64,000 nt of DNA from Paraburkholderia aromaticivorans (lineage in GTDB: Bacteria > Pseudomonadota > Gammaproteobacteria > Burkholderiales > Burkholderiaceae). The position numbers and the translations under genes were made by a program. The DNA is taken from assembly GCF_012689525.1 (NCBI RefSeq), contig NZ_CP051516.1, positions 1,674,001-1,738,000 on the forward strand. The letters are read 5' to 3'. Below the pieces are notes generated by a model that did no database searches, was not told the DNA's origin, and saw only the letters and a program-made list of their open reading frames with translations. This document shows positions 1-8,790 of the stretch, piece after piece. Position 1 is the first letter of the stretch. Every line of letters begins with the position of its first letter.

Positions 1-418
1 AACGCGGAGAGCGATGCCAGCCATGCTGGACTCCGGCGAATTAGTCAAAACCAGTCTAACAGTTTGCAATTCGGGTGAATGTGCGGGTAATCACAGACGC
101 GGGGTCATATCCGCGGTGATGCCGATCTCCACGCCAATCGGCCGTCCGGCATGAGTTTGACGCCCGCTTGTCTCGCGCAAACCCGATTGCGCCTGGCGCA
201 ATCAATCGCCTGTATGAAACCGAGCGTAACAGGGCGGCAAGCGGACACCCGCCAAACTCCAGGCAAGGACGGAACTCAGACGTATGGACGCTCGAACCGG
301 TTATCCGGTTAGCGCAGACGAAGCCTGAACAGGCACGCCGTCGGCTTGCGCGCAGGCCGCCTGCAGCTTTGGCGAGCGCCGGGTATGCTGCTGCTTTTCG
401 TGAAAAGGGAGGTCAGGC
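1..418. other. No gene recognised at left edge
   Basis: No convincing coding region is visible. The open frames here have no family resemblance and no ribosome-binding site. The stretch ends with the likely ribosome-binding region (aaagggaggtcag) of the monooxygenase gene that starts at 419. Confidence 0.6.
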
Positions 419-709
419 ATGTCGGAAATCGCGGTGGTCGCAATCTCGGTGGCGAAGCCGGGCTATGAAGAGCAACTCCGGCAGGCGCTCGAAGGGCTTG
501 TCGGGCCGACGCGCAAGGAGCAGGGAGCGCTTCAGTACGATCTGCACCGCGACCTGCAGGAGCCGCGCCGGTTCGTATTTGTCGAGCGTTGGGAAAGTCA
601 GGAAGCGCTGGCGGTGCATGCGAAATCAGCACACATCGAGGCTTACAGGAAAGCGGTGGCGGACTGGGTGGAACATGCGGAAATTCGCGTCGTGTCGAAA
701 ATCGCCTGA
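419..709 (+). CDS. Antibiotic biosynthesis monooxygenase (ABM) family protein
   Basis: A 96-residue protein with the pattern of the dimeric alpha/beta-barrel ABM/YgiN family: an N-terminal strand (VVAISVAKPGYEEQLRQAL), the central EQGALQYDLHRD segment, FVFVERWESQEAL and a C-terminal HIEAYRKAV helix. Family members are small cytoplasmic quinol monooxygenases or haem-degrading or stress proteins; the substrate cannot be deduced. The start at 419 follows a good AGGGAGG-like ribosome-binding site. A strong hairpin terminator follows immediately, so it is probably monocistronic. The fold assignment is fairly safe, the reaction is not. Confidence 0.85.
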   Translation: MSEIAVVAISVAKPGYEEQLRQALEGLVGPTRKEQGALQYDLHRDLQEPRRFVFVERWESQEALAVHAKSAHIEAYRKAVADWVEHAEIRVVSKIA

Positions 710-730
710 ACCTTCAGGCGAATTGGACAA

Positions 731-786
731 CGGCGAGCGAATTGCCGGGCACGATCAGCCCGGCACGGCGCTCGCCGTTTGTTTTT
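731..786 (+). terminator. Intrinsic terminator after the ABM gene
   Basis: An outer stem GGCGAGCG/CGCTCGCC encloses an inner stem GCCGGGC/GCCCGGC with a 7-base loop, followed by GTTTGTTTTT. It sits about 20 bases after the ABM stop codon and also covers the last bases of the convergent minus-strand gene. Confidence 0.85.
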
Positions 787-1042
787 AATGCGTGGCTTGT
801 GGAACGTCGAGAATCAGGATGATGGTCCAGTCGGCGTCGCCGTCATGGTGATACTGACGTTCCGCGACGATGAACGGCTGCCGCTTGCCGTCCGGGCCGA
901 GAAACAGCACGTCGCCTTCCATCGGCAGGCATTCGACGGGCGGTAGCGCCAGAAACGCTTCCTGACCGCCGCGCGGCATCAGTTTTTCGATTTTGCGAGA
1001 TGCTGCTTCAGTCCATTCGATATCAAGCTGGATGTTGCTCAT
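785..1042 (-). CDS. Hypothetical protein, 85 aa
   Basis: An 85-residue acidic soluble protein with no signal peptide and no membrane segment. It includes the stretch GRKQ-like GPDGKRQPFIVAERQYHH and a C-terminal strand WTIILILDVPQ. I do not recognise a family. Codon usage matches the neighbours and a ribosome-binding site (gaggaca) lies just upstream of the ATG on the minus strand, so it is probably a real gene. It is convergent with the ABM gene. Confidence 0.65.
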   Translation of the reverse strand: MSNIQLDIEWTEAASRKIEKLMPRGGQEAFLALPPVECLPMEGDVLFLGPDGKRQPFIVAERQYHHDGDADWTIILILDVPQATH

Positions 1043-1220
1043 GCTGTCCTCCGCACCAAGGTGCGCACGGGTTAGGGGGTTCCGGCCAGGCGCCGGTCGG
1101 TGCGCGACTTTAGCACACCGCCAGCCGGGCGCCGTGGGGCTGAAGCGGTGGCCGTGAGGCCGGTCGGCGCGCCGCGCTGTCCGGAGGCTCGCAAGTCCTT
1201 CGCCAACCCATTAGACAACA

Positions 1221-1256
1221 AAAAAGCCGAAGCCGGCGGTGCCGGCTTCGGCTTTT
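1221..1256 (-). terminator. Intrinsic terminator (bidirectional)
   Basis: Perfect stem AAAAGCCGAAGCCGGC with GCCGGCTTCGGCTTTT around a 3-base loop. It has a T-run on the minus strand and lies about 40 bases downstream of the small secreted protein gene, which it probably terminates. Confidence 0.9.
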
Positions 1257-1297
1257 CACCTTCGCGGCGCGGCCGCGGGTGAGTCGGGTAATTGCGC

Positions 1298-1537
1298 TTA
1301 GGATCCGGCGTCGGCCTTGGGGGCTTTCTTGTGATGCGGGGCTGCCTTGTGGTGTTTCATCGGCATGGCCGGTGCGCTTTCCATTGCTTGCTGGCGGTTT
1401 TGCAAATCTTGCGCACGCTGCTCGACGTCGGCGGCCTTGGCCGGATCGGTGCTCATCATGACGCCGTTGTCCTGCGCATAAGCCGCGCCCGTTACGGCAC
1501 TGAGGGAAACCAGGATCGCCAGGGACACTTTCTTCAT
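1298..1537 (-). CDS. Small secreted His/Lys/Met-rich protein
   Basis: A 79-residue protein with a clear Sec signal peptide (MKKVSLAILVSLSAVTGAAYA, cleavage after AYA). The mature chain has a Gln/Ala-rich helix (about residues 35-52) and a C-terminal tail MKHHKAAPHHKKAPKA rich in His and Lys. It is likely periplasmic. The tail could bind metal, but that is inference from composition only. A ribosome-binding site (gaggtag) precedes the ATG and a strong terminator follows. No named family is recognised. Confidence 0.7.
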   Translation of the reverse strand: MKKVSLAILVSLSAVTGAAYAQDNGVMMSTDPAKAADVEQRAQDLQNRQQAMESAPAMPMKHHKAAPHHKKAPKADAGS

Positions 1538-1786
1538 TGCTACCTCCGCAGAGTGGTTGTGGACCCGAGTACTTGCCTGTCCAAACGGAAAGACAATGCA
1601 TTCTAGTCAGCAATATCCGCTCCAACAGAGGGTTTTGTAACTGCAATGACAAATCGTTACATCTTGTTACGTTCGGCCAGCAGTTGCAATGCGCGGTGGC
1701 TTGAGTGGGAAGTCACGATAACGCGTCGCCGCTCGGGCACATTATTCGCATCTCTAAATAGGTCGTTCTGTGATGAGGCTTGAAAT

Positions 1787-2575
1787 TCAGAACCAGCCGA
1801 TCGCGCGATAGACGTGAAATTGCGCGATGCCGATCAATTCATGCAGCGCTATCTCCGCAGACGCCAAGTTGTCATATCGCGGTAGTACACCGAGACGTGC
1901 GCCTATCGCGTTCGAAATCATCGGCTGCGGCGCGAGGCCGAAGCGGTGGAAATCGAGCAAGGCGCGCGGCATCTGATAGGCGGAAGTGATGAGGATCAGC
2001 GAATCGTAACGTGAGCCCTGCAGAATGGTGGAGACGTTGCGCGCGTTTTCGTAGGTCGTGAGGCTGCTGTTTTCCAGCACGATGTCCGCGCGCGGCACCT
2101 GTTGGCGCAGCAGGTAGGGCAGATAGGTGTCGGCTTCGGTTGCGCGATGCCGCTGCGGATTGCCGCCGCTCACGATCACATGGCATGTGTCCGCCGCGCG
2201 TTTGCAGGCGGCGTAGTTTTCGGCGCTCGCCGCAATGCGCGCAAGCACGTCGCGCGGGGGCACGAGGAGGTGGTCGTCGTCGTAGATCGTGCCGCCGCCC
2301 AGCATGATGATCGCGGTGCGCGGCGCGAACGTGGCGGGCGTCTCGGTCCGCCAGCGCGGCTGCGCCAATTGCAGCAAGGGGGCGGTGAGCCAGCCGGCGG
2401 CGAGCAGCCAGAAGACGGCGACCGTGCAGATGGCGAGAGGGCGGCGGGCGCCTTTCCATAGCACGATTGCTGCAAAAAAAAGCGCTAATAAAGTGAATAG
2501 AATCAATTTAAATGGGGTAACGTATGTCTTTCGGGACAAATCCACGGGCTTGCTATCGCGCCGCAGCGGTTGCAT
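1787..2575 (-). CDS. YdcF/ElyC-family (DUF218) membrane protein
   Basis: A 262-residue protein with two N-terminal membrane segments (about residues 22-42 and 47-67) followed by a DUF218 domain. The domain begins TAIIMLGGGTIYDDDHLL, continues with HVIVSGGNPQRH, contains ENSSLTTYENARNV, and then LILITSAYQMPRALLDFHRFG. These are the signature segments of the YdcF/SanA/ElyC family, some members of which act in envelope or lipid-carrier homeostasis. The domain should face the periplasm. The start is uncertain because no good ribosome-binding site is seen. Confidence 0.85.
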   Translation of the reverse strand: MQPLRRDSKPVDLSRKTYVTPFKLILFTLLALFFAAIVLWKGARRPLAICTVAVFWLLAAGWLTAPLLQLAQPRWRTETPATFAPRTAIIMLGGGTIYDDDHLLVPPRDVLARIAASAENYAACKRAADTCHVIVSGGNPQRHRATEADTYLPYLLRQQVPRADIVLENSSLTTYENARNVSTILQGSRYDSLILITSAYQMPRALLDFHRFGLAPQPMISNAIGARLGVLPRYDNLASAEIALHELIGIAQFHVYRAIGWF

Positions 2576-2772
2576 CGCCGGCTCTTGGACAGAACGCTAA
2601 CATGCCGTTCAGACGGGGGTTCCGAATACGAGACCAGGCAGCACCTGGCGGAATTCGACTGCACACGTTGCAGTCAGCTTCCAGCCAAGGGCGGGTGCTA
2701 CGCGCGTCACTGGTGGCGCGGTGACGTGTTGGGCATAAATGTGTCATAGCTGCACTTTAAGAAAGAAGTGAG

Positions 2773-3096
2773 ATGACCACGTATTCCAACGAAGCGGTAC
2801 TTGAAGCGCTGCGGCGGGCGCAATATCGCCAGGTCCCATGGGCTAGAAGGCCGGGTGTTTTCCAATATCTTCGCGCACTAGGCTTGATGGACACCGTTCG
2901 GCAGCGCACTGTCGCGCCGGCTCCAGGTTTCCACGCACCTGTTGATATCGCCGTGCTCACGGAGCGGGGCAGAGCCGAGTTTGCGCGCCTCGCCCATGAC
3001 GAACGTCTGCTCACCTGGACAGCCCAGCGCATGAACGACTACGTCGTCGCCACCGCCGACACGCGGCCTACCGCCGCGCTCGAAGTCCGGCCTTAG
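2773..3096 (+). CDS. Hypothetical protein, 107 aa
   Basis: A soluble, basic 107-residue protein. The middle part (GVFQYLRALGLMDTV ... DIAVLTERGRAEFARL) looks like a short winged-helix-like region ending in an LTERGR turn, but that is a weak resemblance. The ATG follows aagaaagaagtgag, a plausible ribosome-binding site. No family is recognised and no function is proposed. Confidence 0.6.
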   Translation: MTTYSNEAVLEALRRAQYRQVPWARRPGVFQYLRALGLMDTVRQRTVAPAPGFHAPVDIAVLTERGRAEFARLAHDERLLTWTAQRMNDYVVATADTRPTAALEVRP

Positions 3097-3236
3097 CTAA
3101 GGCGGGCTGGCAGGCGTTGTTTCCCGCCCGCTTTGAGCGGCTGGCGGCGTCCCCATTGCCCCGTCCCGCCTCATTGCACTTGCTTCGCACCGTGCGTCGT
3201 ACGCGCCCGCAGGCGCCGTTTGCGCAACGCAACCGC

Positions 3237-3268
3237 AAAAAAAAGCCCGTATCGCGAGGATACGGGCG
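3237..3268 (-). terminator. Intrinsic terminator for the minus-strand secreted-protein gene
   Basis: Stem GCCCGTATC/GATACGGGC with a short loop. Eight A residues precede it on the plus strand, so it reads as a hairpin plus T8 on the minus strand. It lies about 140 bases downstream of the gene ending at 3409. Confidence 0.8.
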
Positions 3269-3408
3269 TACCGGAATTACTACTGCCACGCTGTGCTAAT
3301 GGCGTTGAATCAGACTGGTACGACGCGCGGTGGTTCCCCCAATTATTCAATATGCGCTAGTGAGTTTCGTGAGCGCGGCGCATGGGCTTCGCTCACGTTC
3401 AACTCCGC

Positions 3409-3663
3409 CTAGCGTCGGCGCGTCGGATCCTGCCGAGGCGCCTCCGGCCGCGTACGCACATTGCTGGCGATATCGCCGCGCAAATCTCCGCGCGGCGCCG
3501 GCGGGGTGAAGTCGCGGGCGCGCGTATCGCTTTGCTGCCAGGCTTCAAGGGTAGCCGGACGATCCGGCCTCCAGTTCCAAGCCTGTTGGCGCTGCTGGGC
3601 AAGCGCCGGTGCGGCCATTGATGAAACGACAATGCCGCACAGAAGCAGTGACATTGGTTTCAT
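3409..3663 (-). CDS. Small exported hypothetical protein
   Basis: An 84-residue protein with a Sec signal peptide (MKPMSLLLCGIVVSSMAAPALA, cut after ALA). The mature part is Gln, Arg, Asp and Pro rich and contains NWRPDRPATLEAWQQSDTRARDF. It is probably periplasmic. No family is recognised. The ATG follows gggagctc on the minus strand, and a terminator is found downstream. Confidence 0.65.
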   Translation of the reverse strand: MKPMSLLLCGIVVSSMAAPALAQQRQQAWNWRPDRPATLEAWQQSDTRARDFTPPAPRGDLRGDIASNVRTRPEAPRQDPTRRR

Positions 3664-3775
3664 GCTGAGCTCCCGTCAAGCCGATCGACAAGGCCTGTTT
3701 GCATACACATAAGGTATGCCCAGTCACGAAAGCACGCTGTAAGTAATAGTAAATGGATGTTTCACCGGCAACTAT

Positions 3776-3805
3776 CGCGCTGCTTCAAACGTTTGAAGCA
3801 GCGCG
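3776..3805. repeat. Perfect 30-bp palindrome
   Basis: Two 15-base arms, CGCGCTGCTTCAAAC and GTTTGAAGCAGCGCG, abut with no spacer, giving a perfect dyad of 30 bp. There is no adjacent T-run, so it is not an intrinsic terminator. It lies between two minus-strand genes. It could be an operator or a relic of a mobile-element end. Confidence 0.8.
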
Positions 3806-3916
3806 CAGGCAGGCTGGGTGTAACGGGAAGGGACGACTGTGTTGGGCGCGCCGAAGAGCGGTGCCCATGACAGGTACGGCGTACGTCAAGACGCGTCGAC
3901 CTGGGTTTGATACATG

Positions 3917-3938
3917 CCGGGCGCCCGCAGGCGCCCGG
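3917..3938. repeat. GC-rich hairpin after the DUF4096 gene
   Basis: Arms CCGGGCGCC and GGCGCCCGG around a 4-base loop, just downstream of the stop of the minus-strand DUF4096 gene. No T-run follows on the minus strand, so a role in termination or mRNA stability is only possible. Confidence 0.6.
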
Positions 3939-3955
3939 AGGAAAAACAGTATGCG

Positions 3956-4357
3956 TCAGGCCATCTTGACCGGCGCGCGCCACGATTCCGGATTGGTCCA
4001 GAATGCGCCGCGCAGGCGGTCACGGCTCGGCGGTGCCGGCGGTTTCGCTGCGGTCGCCCCAATCCGGCCGCGCAGCGAAATTTCACGGCCGCTCGTGCCG
4101 AGTCGCTTAACTATTTCGGCGAGCGTACCATCGGCTTGCCACTCGTCGAAACGACGGCGGCAAGTCGGCGGCGACGGATAGCGGCCCGGCAGTTTGGACC
4201 AGCCTTCGCCCGTCGATAGCACCCACAGAACGGCGTTGACAACCGCGCGCGCTTCCACGCGTGGCCGACCGCGCCGTTCGCTCCGTGCAGGCTCTGCACA
4301 GAACAACGCCTCGACCAGCGCCCACTCGTTGTCTCTCAAATCGTCGAACAGCATCAT
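3956..4357 (-). CDS. Orphan DUF4096 (IS5-type transposase N-terminal domain) protein
   Basis: A 133-residue protein. Residues 1-90 match the DUF4096 helix-turn-helix domain at the N-terminus of IS5-group transposases (LRDNEWALVEALF, GRPRVEARAVVNAVLWVLSTGEGWSKLPGRYPSPPTCRRRFDEW). The DDE catalytic domain is absent, and the C-terminus is unrelated low-complexity sequence. No terminal inverted repeats or target duplications are evident around it. It is therefore either a truncated transposase or a domesticated DNA-binding protein. A similar stand-alone gene occurs at 32684. Confidence 0.75.
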   Translation of the reverse strand: MMLFDDLRDNEWALVEALFCAEPARSERRGRPRVEARAVVNAVLWVLSTGEGWSKLPGRYPSPPTCRRRFDEWQADGTLAEIVKRLGTSGREISLRGRIGATAAKPPAPPSRDRLRGAFWTNPESWRAPVKMA

Positions 4358-4763
4358 GTTTCACCTCAGCGAAGCTAACTCCGGTGCGCTGCCCCGCGCC
4401 GCGCACTCTCCATGCACTCGATAGGCGAGTGCCAAGGAGGGTCGGGCTTGCCACGGTCTGCTATGCAGTCAGAATCATGGCGCCGACCCTTGTCTGCAGA
4501 TAAATGCAGGAAGTGTGCCAAGTTGAGTCCAACTACCTGAAAGCCCTGTGACAGCGGGCCAGCGCGGGCGCTAGCTAGGGGCGTATAAGAATCCAAAAAA
4601 CCCATCTCGCAAATCGGGACAATCACCAATCTTGTGCAATCAGGCCCGACCAGCGTGCGTTTGCGCCTTATTGCTGCATTGCAGCGAGACTGGAAAAAGC
4701 GGCTGTGGTGCTGTCTTTCGCCTTACAATGCGCATTAAACAATGCAATTGATGAGGAGTGTAA
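4358..4763. other. Intergenic region before the LysR gene
   Basis: No gene is seen. It lies between the divergent DUF4096 and LysR genes. Near the LysR start there is a TACAAT box at 4724-4729, repeated CAATGC half-sites at 4727 and 4740, and a strong GAGGAG ribosome-binding site six bases before the ATG. The repeats could be a LysR autoregulatory site, which is inference. Confidence 0.5.
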
Positions 4764-5666
4764 ATGAATGTCACGCTGCGGCAGCTAAGGGTTTTCATTG
4801 AGGTCGCCCGTTTGCAGAGCTTCAGCCGGGCCGGCGATGAAATCGGCCTGACGCAGTCGGCGGTCAGCCGCTGCGTGCGGGAACTGGAGAGCGAGATCGG
4901 CCTCAAGCTGATCGATCGCACCACCCGCGAGGTGCAGCTCACGGATGTCGGCGGCAACCTGGTGTCGAGCGTGTCGCGTCTGCTGACGGATCTGGACGAC
5001 GCGTTGCGCGAGATCCGCGAAATCGGCGAACAGCGCCGCGGACGCGTGGTGGTAGCCGCCAGCCCGACGGTGGCATGCCGGCTCATGCCGCGCGTGGTGG
5101 CCTCGTGCGGGCAGCAATTCCCCTATATCGCGCTTGGCTTGCGCGACGATGTGCAGAGCGACGTGGTGCGCAAGGTCAAGTCGGGCGAGGTCGACTTCGG
5201 CGTGATCATCGGCCCGTTTTCCGCCGACGACCTGCTGAGCGAATCGCTAATGACGGATTCGTTCTGTGTCGTCTCGCGCGACGATCATCCGTTGGCGGCG
5301 CAGGAGCGGGTGGCGTGGACGGACCTGGACGGCCAGCAACTCGTAATGCTCGATTACGCGTCGGGAAGCCGGCCGATCATCGACGCCGCGATGCAGGAAT
5401 ACGGCGTGAGCGCCACGGTGGTGCAGGAGCTGGGGCATTCCGCGACCGTTTTTGGGCTGGTCGAGGCGGGCGTCGGCGTAAGCGTGCTGCCCTGGCTGGC
5501 GTTGCCGCTGCCGGCGGGCGCTGCGCTGGTGGCCCGGCCGCTCGTGCCACGCGCGGAGCGTACGGTCGAACTGGTGCGGCGGCGCGACCGCTCGCTGTCG
5601 CCGGCGGCGGAGGCGGTGTGGGGACTGATTCGCCAGTTGCCGGGACGGGCGGAGGATTTGAACTAG
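4764..5666 (+). CDS. LysR-family transcriptional regulator
   Basis: A 300-residue LysR-type regulator. The N-terminal winged helix-turn-helix (residues 1-60) shows LRQLRVFIEVARLQSFSRAGDEIGLTQSAVSRCVRELESEIGLKLIDRTTREVQLTDVG. The rest is the periplasmic-binding-like effector domain (from GRVVVAASPTVACRLMPRVV onward). Length is normal for the family. The effector is unknown. The gene points away from the DUF4096 gene and is followed after about 240 bases by an aminotransferase gene on the same strand, a possible but unproven target. Confidence 0.93.
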   Translation: MNVTLRQLRVFIEVARLQSFSRAGDEIGLTQSAVSRCVRELESEIGLKLIDRTTREVQLTDVGGNLVSSVSRLLTDLDDALREIREIGEQRRGRVVVAASPTVACRLMPRVVASCGQQFPYIALGLRDDVQSDVVRKVKSGEVDFGVIIGPFSADDLLSESLMTDSFCVVSRDDHPLAAQERVAWTDLDGQQLVMLDYASGSRPIIDAAMQEYGVSATVVQELGHSATVFGLVEAGVGVSVLPWLALPLPAGAALVARPLVPRAERTVELVRRRDRSLSPAAEAVWGLIRQLPGRAEDLN

Positions 5667-5905
5667 TTTGTTGTCGTGGGACGTGCGCGATGTGCACGCG
5701 GGCGGCAAAGGCGCGGTCGTGTGGTGCGTAAGACATCCCCGTGGTCGGAAACGGCGCGATGGACGAGCGGTGCAGTTTTCGAGGCACGGTGCCTCGCCGC
5801 AATCCGTCCGCGACTGATCGCCTCGCCATGCCTTCTTGGCCGCCGACTTCGCGGTCCCGAAAAGACGCCCCAAGTTAAACTGTCGCCGCTGCTGAACTTC
5901 AACCC

Positions 5906-7159
5906 ATGCCCTTCACCCGCCTGGAAACCTCGATGAGCGAATCGGATCTGCCCGTGCCATCCATCCCGAACGCGCGCGATGCCGTGCGCGCACTGCGTCC
6001 TTCCCAGATTCGCGAAGTCGCCAACGCCGGTTTCGGCGTCGCCGACGTGCTGCCGTTCTGGTTCGGCGAATCCGACCGCGTCACGCCGGCGTTTATCCGC
6101 GACGCCGCTAGCGCATCGCTGGCGGCCGGCGCGACGTTCTACACGCACAACCTCGGCATCGCGCCGCTGCGCGCCACGCTGGCGGGCTACGTCAGCGATC
6201 TGCACGGCGCGACGTCGGCGGAGCATATCGCGGTGACGAGCGCGGGCGTCAATGCGCTGATGCTCGCGGCGCAACTCGTGGTGGGCGCCGGCGACCGCGT
6301 CGTCGCGGTGACGCCGCTCTGGCCGAATCTGGTCGAGATCCCGAAGATTCTCGGCGCGCACGTCGAAACGGTCGCGCTGGGCTACGGCGAGCGCGGCTGG
6401 CAACTCGACCTCGGGCAATTGCTGGCAGCGCTGACGCCCGACACGAAAATGCTGCTGATCAACTCGCCGAACAATCCGACCGGCTGGGTGATGAGCCGCG
6501 ACGAGCAGCGCGCCGTGCTGGCGCATTGCCGGCGCCACGGTATCTGGATCGTGGCGGACGAGGTCTACGAGCGCCTTTACTATGCAGACGCCGAGCCCGG
6601 CGCGGCCGGCGCGCCCTCGCGCACGGCGCCGTCGTTCCTCGATCTGGCCACCCGCGAAGAACGCGTGATCTGCGTCAATTCGTTTTCGAAAGCATGGTTG
6701 ATGACGGGCTGGCGGCTCGGCTGGATCGTCGCGCCGGCCTCGTTGATGGACGATCTGGGCAAGCTCGTCGAGTACAACACTTCGTGCGCGCCGGCCTTCG
6801 TTCAGCAGGCGGGCATCGCGGCCATCGAGCATGGCGAGCGTTTTACGCAGGAACTGGTGCGCGACCTGAAGGCGTCGCGCGACCATCTGGTGCGCGCGCT
6901 CGCCACGGTGCCTGGCGTCGACGTCAAGGCGCCGCCCGGCGCGATGTATCTGTTTTTCTCGATGCCGGGCGCCTCGCGCAGCCTGGAGCTTTGCAAGGCG
7001 ATGGTGTGTGACGTCGGGCTCGGCGTGGCGCCGGGCAGCGCGTTCGGTCCGCAAGGCGAGGGCTTCGTGCGCTGGTGCTACGCATGCGACACGGCGCGGC
7101 TGGACGCGGGCGTCGAGCGTCTGAAACGGTTCCTGGCGGAACACGGAACGGCACAGTGA
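5906..7159 (+). CDS. Pyridoxal-phosphate-dependent aminotransferase (class I/II)
   Basis: A 417-residue fold-type I aminotransferase related to AspC/AlaA-type enzymes. Seen are the substrate loop (FWFGESDRVTP), the cofactor region TSAGVNALMLAAQLVV, NSPNNPTGWVM, ADEVYERLYY and the Schiff-base lysine in NSFSKAWLMTGWRLGW (Lys262 counted from 5906). The C-terminal segment has GAMYLFFSMPGA and FVRWCYACDTARLD, placing the carboxylate-binding Arg late in the chain. The amino donor and acceptor cannot be read from sequence. An alternative ATG at 5933 (MSESDLP) is equally possible, since neither start has a clear ribosome-binding site. Confidence 0.92.
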   Translation: MPFTRLETSMSESDLPVPSIPNARDAVRALRPSQIREVANAGFGVADVLPFWFGESDRVTPAFIRDAASASLAAGATFYTHNLGIAPLRATLAGYVSDLHGATSAEHIAVTSAGVNALMLAAQLVVGAGDRVVAVTPLWPNLVEIPKILGAHVETVALGYGERGWQLDLGQLLAALTPDTKMLLINSPNNPTGWVMSRDEQRAVLAHCRRHGIWIVADEVYERLYYADAEPGAAGAPSRTAPSFLDLATREERVICVNSFSKAWLMTGWRLGWIVAPASLMDDLGKLVEYNTSCAPAFVQQAGIAAIEHGERFTQELVRDLKASRDHLVRALATVPGVDVKAPPGAMYLFFSMPGASRSLELCKAMVCDVGLGVAPGSAFGPQGEGFVRWCYACDTARLDAGVERLKRFLAEHGTAQ

Positions 7160-7529
7160 ACGCGTGGCGGAAAAGGTGGCTGCGTAAAGCTATTGAACTA
7201 ACCAGGCGAAGAACAGCCGAAGAAAGCGGGTTTTTACCAAATTAAGCCTGCTTTTTCACAAAAACGCGTCCGCCAAGCCGTGGTTGGAAAATGCACGGGG
7301 GATTTCGTCTTTACGCACTGATTGTTTTTGCGTAATATGGCGCTCAGTCACGCGGTTCCCTTCAGGAATATCGCTGCTCCGTCCGGCTGGGTTTGGCTCG
7401 ATTGTCTGTTTCGCCTCCCCCCGGTGCGTGCTCCCATCAATATGACCGATCAGAATCGGGCGAGCGCGTCTTCAGTTCCACATCGTCTGTTTGATCCGGT
7501 TCTTTGACCACAGGGTCTGACCTAGCTGC
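7160..7529. other. Intergenic region before scpB
   Basis: No gene is seen. A weak hairpin followed by T5 near 7217-7257 might end the aminotransferase transcript. The rest presumably holds the scpB promoter, which I could not pin down. Confidence 0.4.
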
Positions 7530-8726
7530 ATGAATACCCAAGAGGCGAAGATCGTCCTCGAGACTGCCTTGATCTGCGCGCAGGAGCCATTAAAGCTCGG
7601 CGAGTTACGCAAACTCTTTGCCGACGGCGTGTCGGCAGACACCGTTCGGACTTTGCTCGAAGACCTCAAGCAGGACTGGTCTGGGCGCGGTGTGGAGTTG
7701 GTCGGGCTGGCGTCGGGCTGGCGGTTTCAAAGCAAGCCCGCGATGCGTTCGTATCTGGATCGTTTGCATCCTGAGAAACCGCCGAAATATTCGCGCGCGG
7801 TACTCGAAACGCTCGCGATCATTGCATACCGGCAACCGGTGACGCGTGGCGATATTGAAGAGATTCGCGGCGTTACGGTGAATACGCAGGTCGTCAAGCA
7901 GCTCGAGGATCGCGGCTGGATCGAAGTGATCGGTCACCGCGATGTCCCGGGCCGCCCGGCGCTGTACGCGACCACGCGGCAGTTCCTCGACGACCTCGGG
8001 CTGACAGCGTTGGACGAATTGCCGCCGCTCTCCGATCCGTCGGCGCAGTTGAACGCGGATCTGCTCGGCCAGCACGCAATCGAGTTCGCCGACGCCGATG
8101 TCGCACAGGCTTTGGCTCCGGAAGAAGGGCAGGTGGATTCCGGCGTGGTAATTGAAGCAGGCGCCGTTGCAGACGAATTTGTGAGCGCAGTTGCCGATGG
8201 CAAGTCGGAGAATATTCCGCAAGCCGCGAGCGAGGCGCCGCAATTCGACTCCGCTGACGCAGCTGGCCATACCATTGACAGCCCGCCTGAAGCAGTAGAC
8301 GAGGCGTCAGGAACAGAAATCGCTAACGAACTCGCTGAAGAGCATCAGACGCAGCACGCTGAGCCGGTGGAATCGGCGCAGGCGGCCGACAGCACAGCGG
8401 AAGTCGCGGCACAAAACGCATCGGCATCATCCGGGGCGCATCCGGACGCCGCTGCCACGCCGGCCGCGCAGGAACATGCTGAAACGGCGCACCCGGCAAA
8501 CGTTGTACCGCAGACCGGCGTCGCCGAGTCCGCACAGAATCACGATCCGGTCTCCCAGGCCGATCCGGCAATACCCGCGCACGACTCGGGCGTACTCCGC
8601 AATACGGAGCACGCCGCCGAGCCGAACCCGACCAACGCGGCGCGCGGCGATCCTGAGGATCGTCGCGATGCGGCGCAGGACGCAGGCATTCTGACCGACG
8701 ACGAACCCGAGTCGCGCAGCGCCTGA
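7530..8726 (+). CDS. scpB: Segregation and condensation protein B
   Basis: ScpB, the winged-helix kleisin-interacting subunit of the SMC-ScpAB condensin that organises and segregates the chromosome. Residues 1-175 carry the family core ([91 protein letters not shown]). Residues beyond about 180 form an unusually long, acidic Ala/Glu/Asp-rich tail of about 220 residues that should be disordered. The core alone is about 180-190 residues in most bacteria. scpB is followed by rluB as in many other bacteria. Confidence 0.95.
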   Translation: MNTQEAKIVLETALICAQEPLKLGELRKLFADGVSADTVRTLLEDLKQDWSGRGVELVGLASGWRFQSKPAMRSYLDRLHPEKPPKYSRAVLETLAIIAYRQPVTRGDIEEIRGVTVNTQVVKQLEDRGWIEVIGHRDVPGRPALYATTRQFLDDLGLTALDELPPLSDPSAQLNADLLGQHAIEFADADVAQALAPEEGQVDSGVVIEAGAVADEFVSAVADGKSENIPQAASEAPQFDSADAAGHTIDSPPEAVDEASGTEIANELAEEHQTQHAEPVESAQAADSTAEVAAQNASASSGAHPDAAATPAAQEHAETAHPANVVPQTGVAESAQNHDPVSQADPAIPAHDSGVLRNTEHAAEPNPTNAARGDPEDRRDAAQDAGILTDDEPESRSA

Positions 8727-8746
8727 CGTAACCGAACTTTTTTTGC

Positions 8747-8765
8747 CACGCCCGCAACGGGCGTG
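8747..8765 (+). repeat. Hairpin between scpB and rluB
   Basis: Arms CACGCCCG/CGGGCGTG with a 3-base loop, 21 bases after the scpB stop. A T-run precedes rather than follows it, so it is not a plus-strand terminator. It may shape the rluB leader. Confidence 0.5.
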
Positions 8766-8790
8766 CGCGACCTGACATTTTGAGGTTGTT

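Noticed and set aside
3956..4357. Complete IS5-family insertion sequence
   Set aside because: No DDE domain, no terminal inverted repeats and no target-site duplication flank the DUF4096 gene.
5663..7144. Minus-strand 493-codon frame opposite the aminotransferase
   Set aside because: Antisense shadow with no motifs; the plus-strand aminotransferase is unambiguous.
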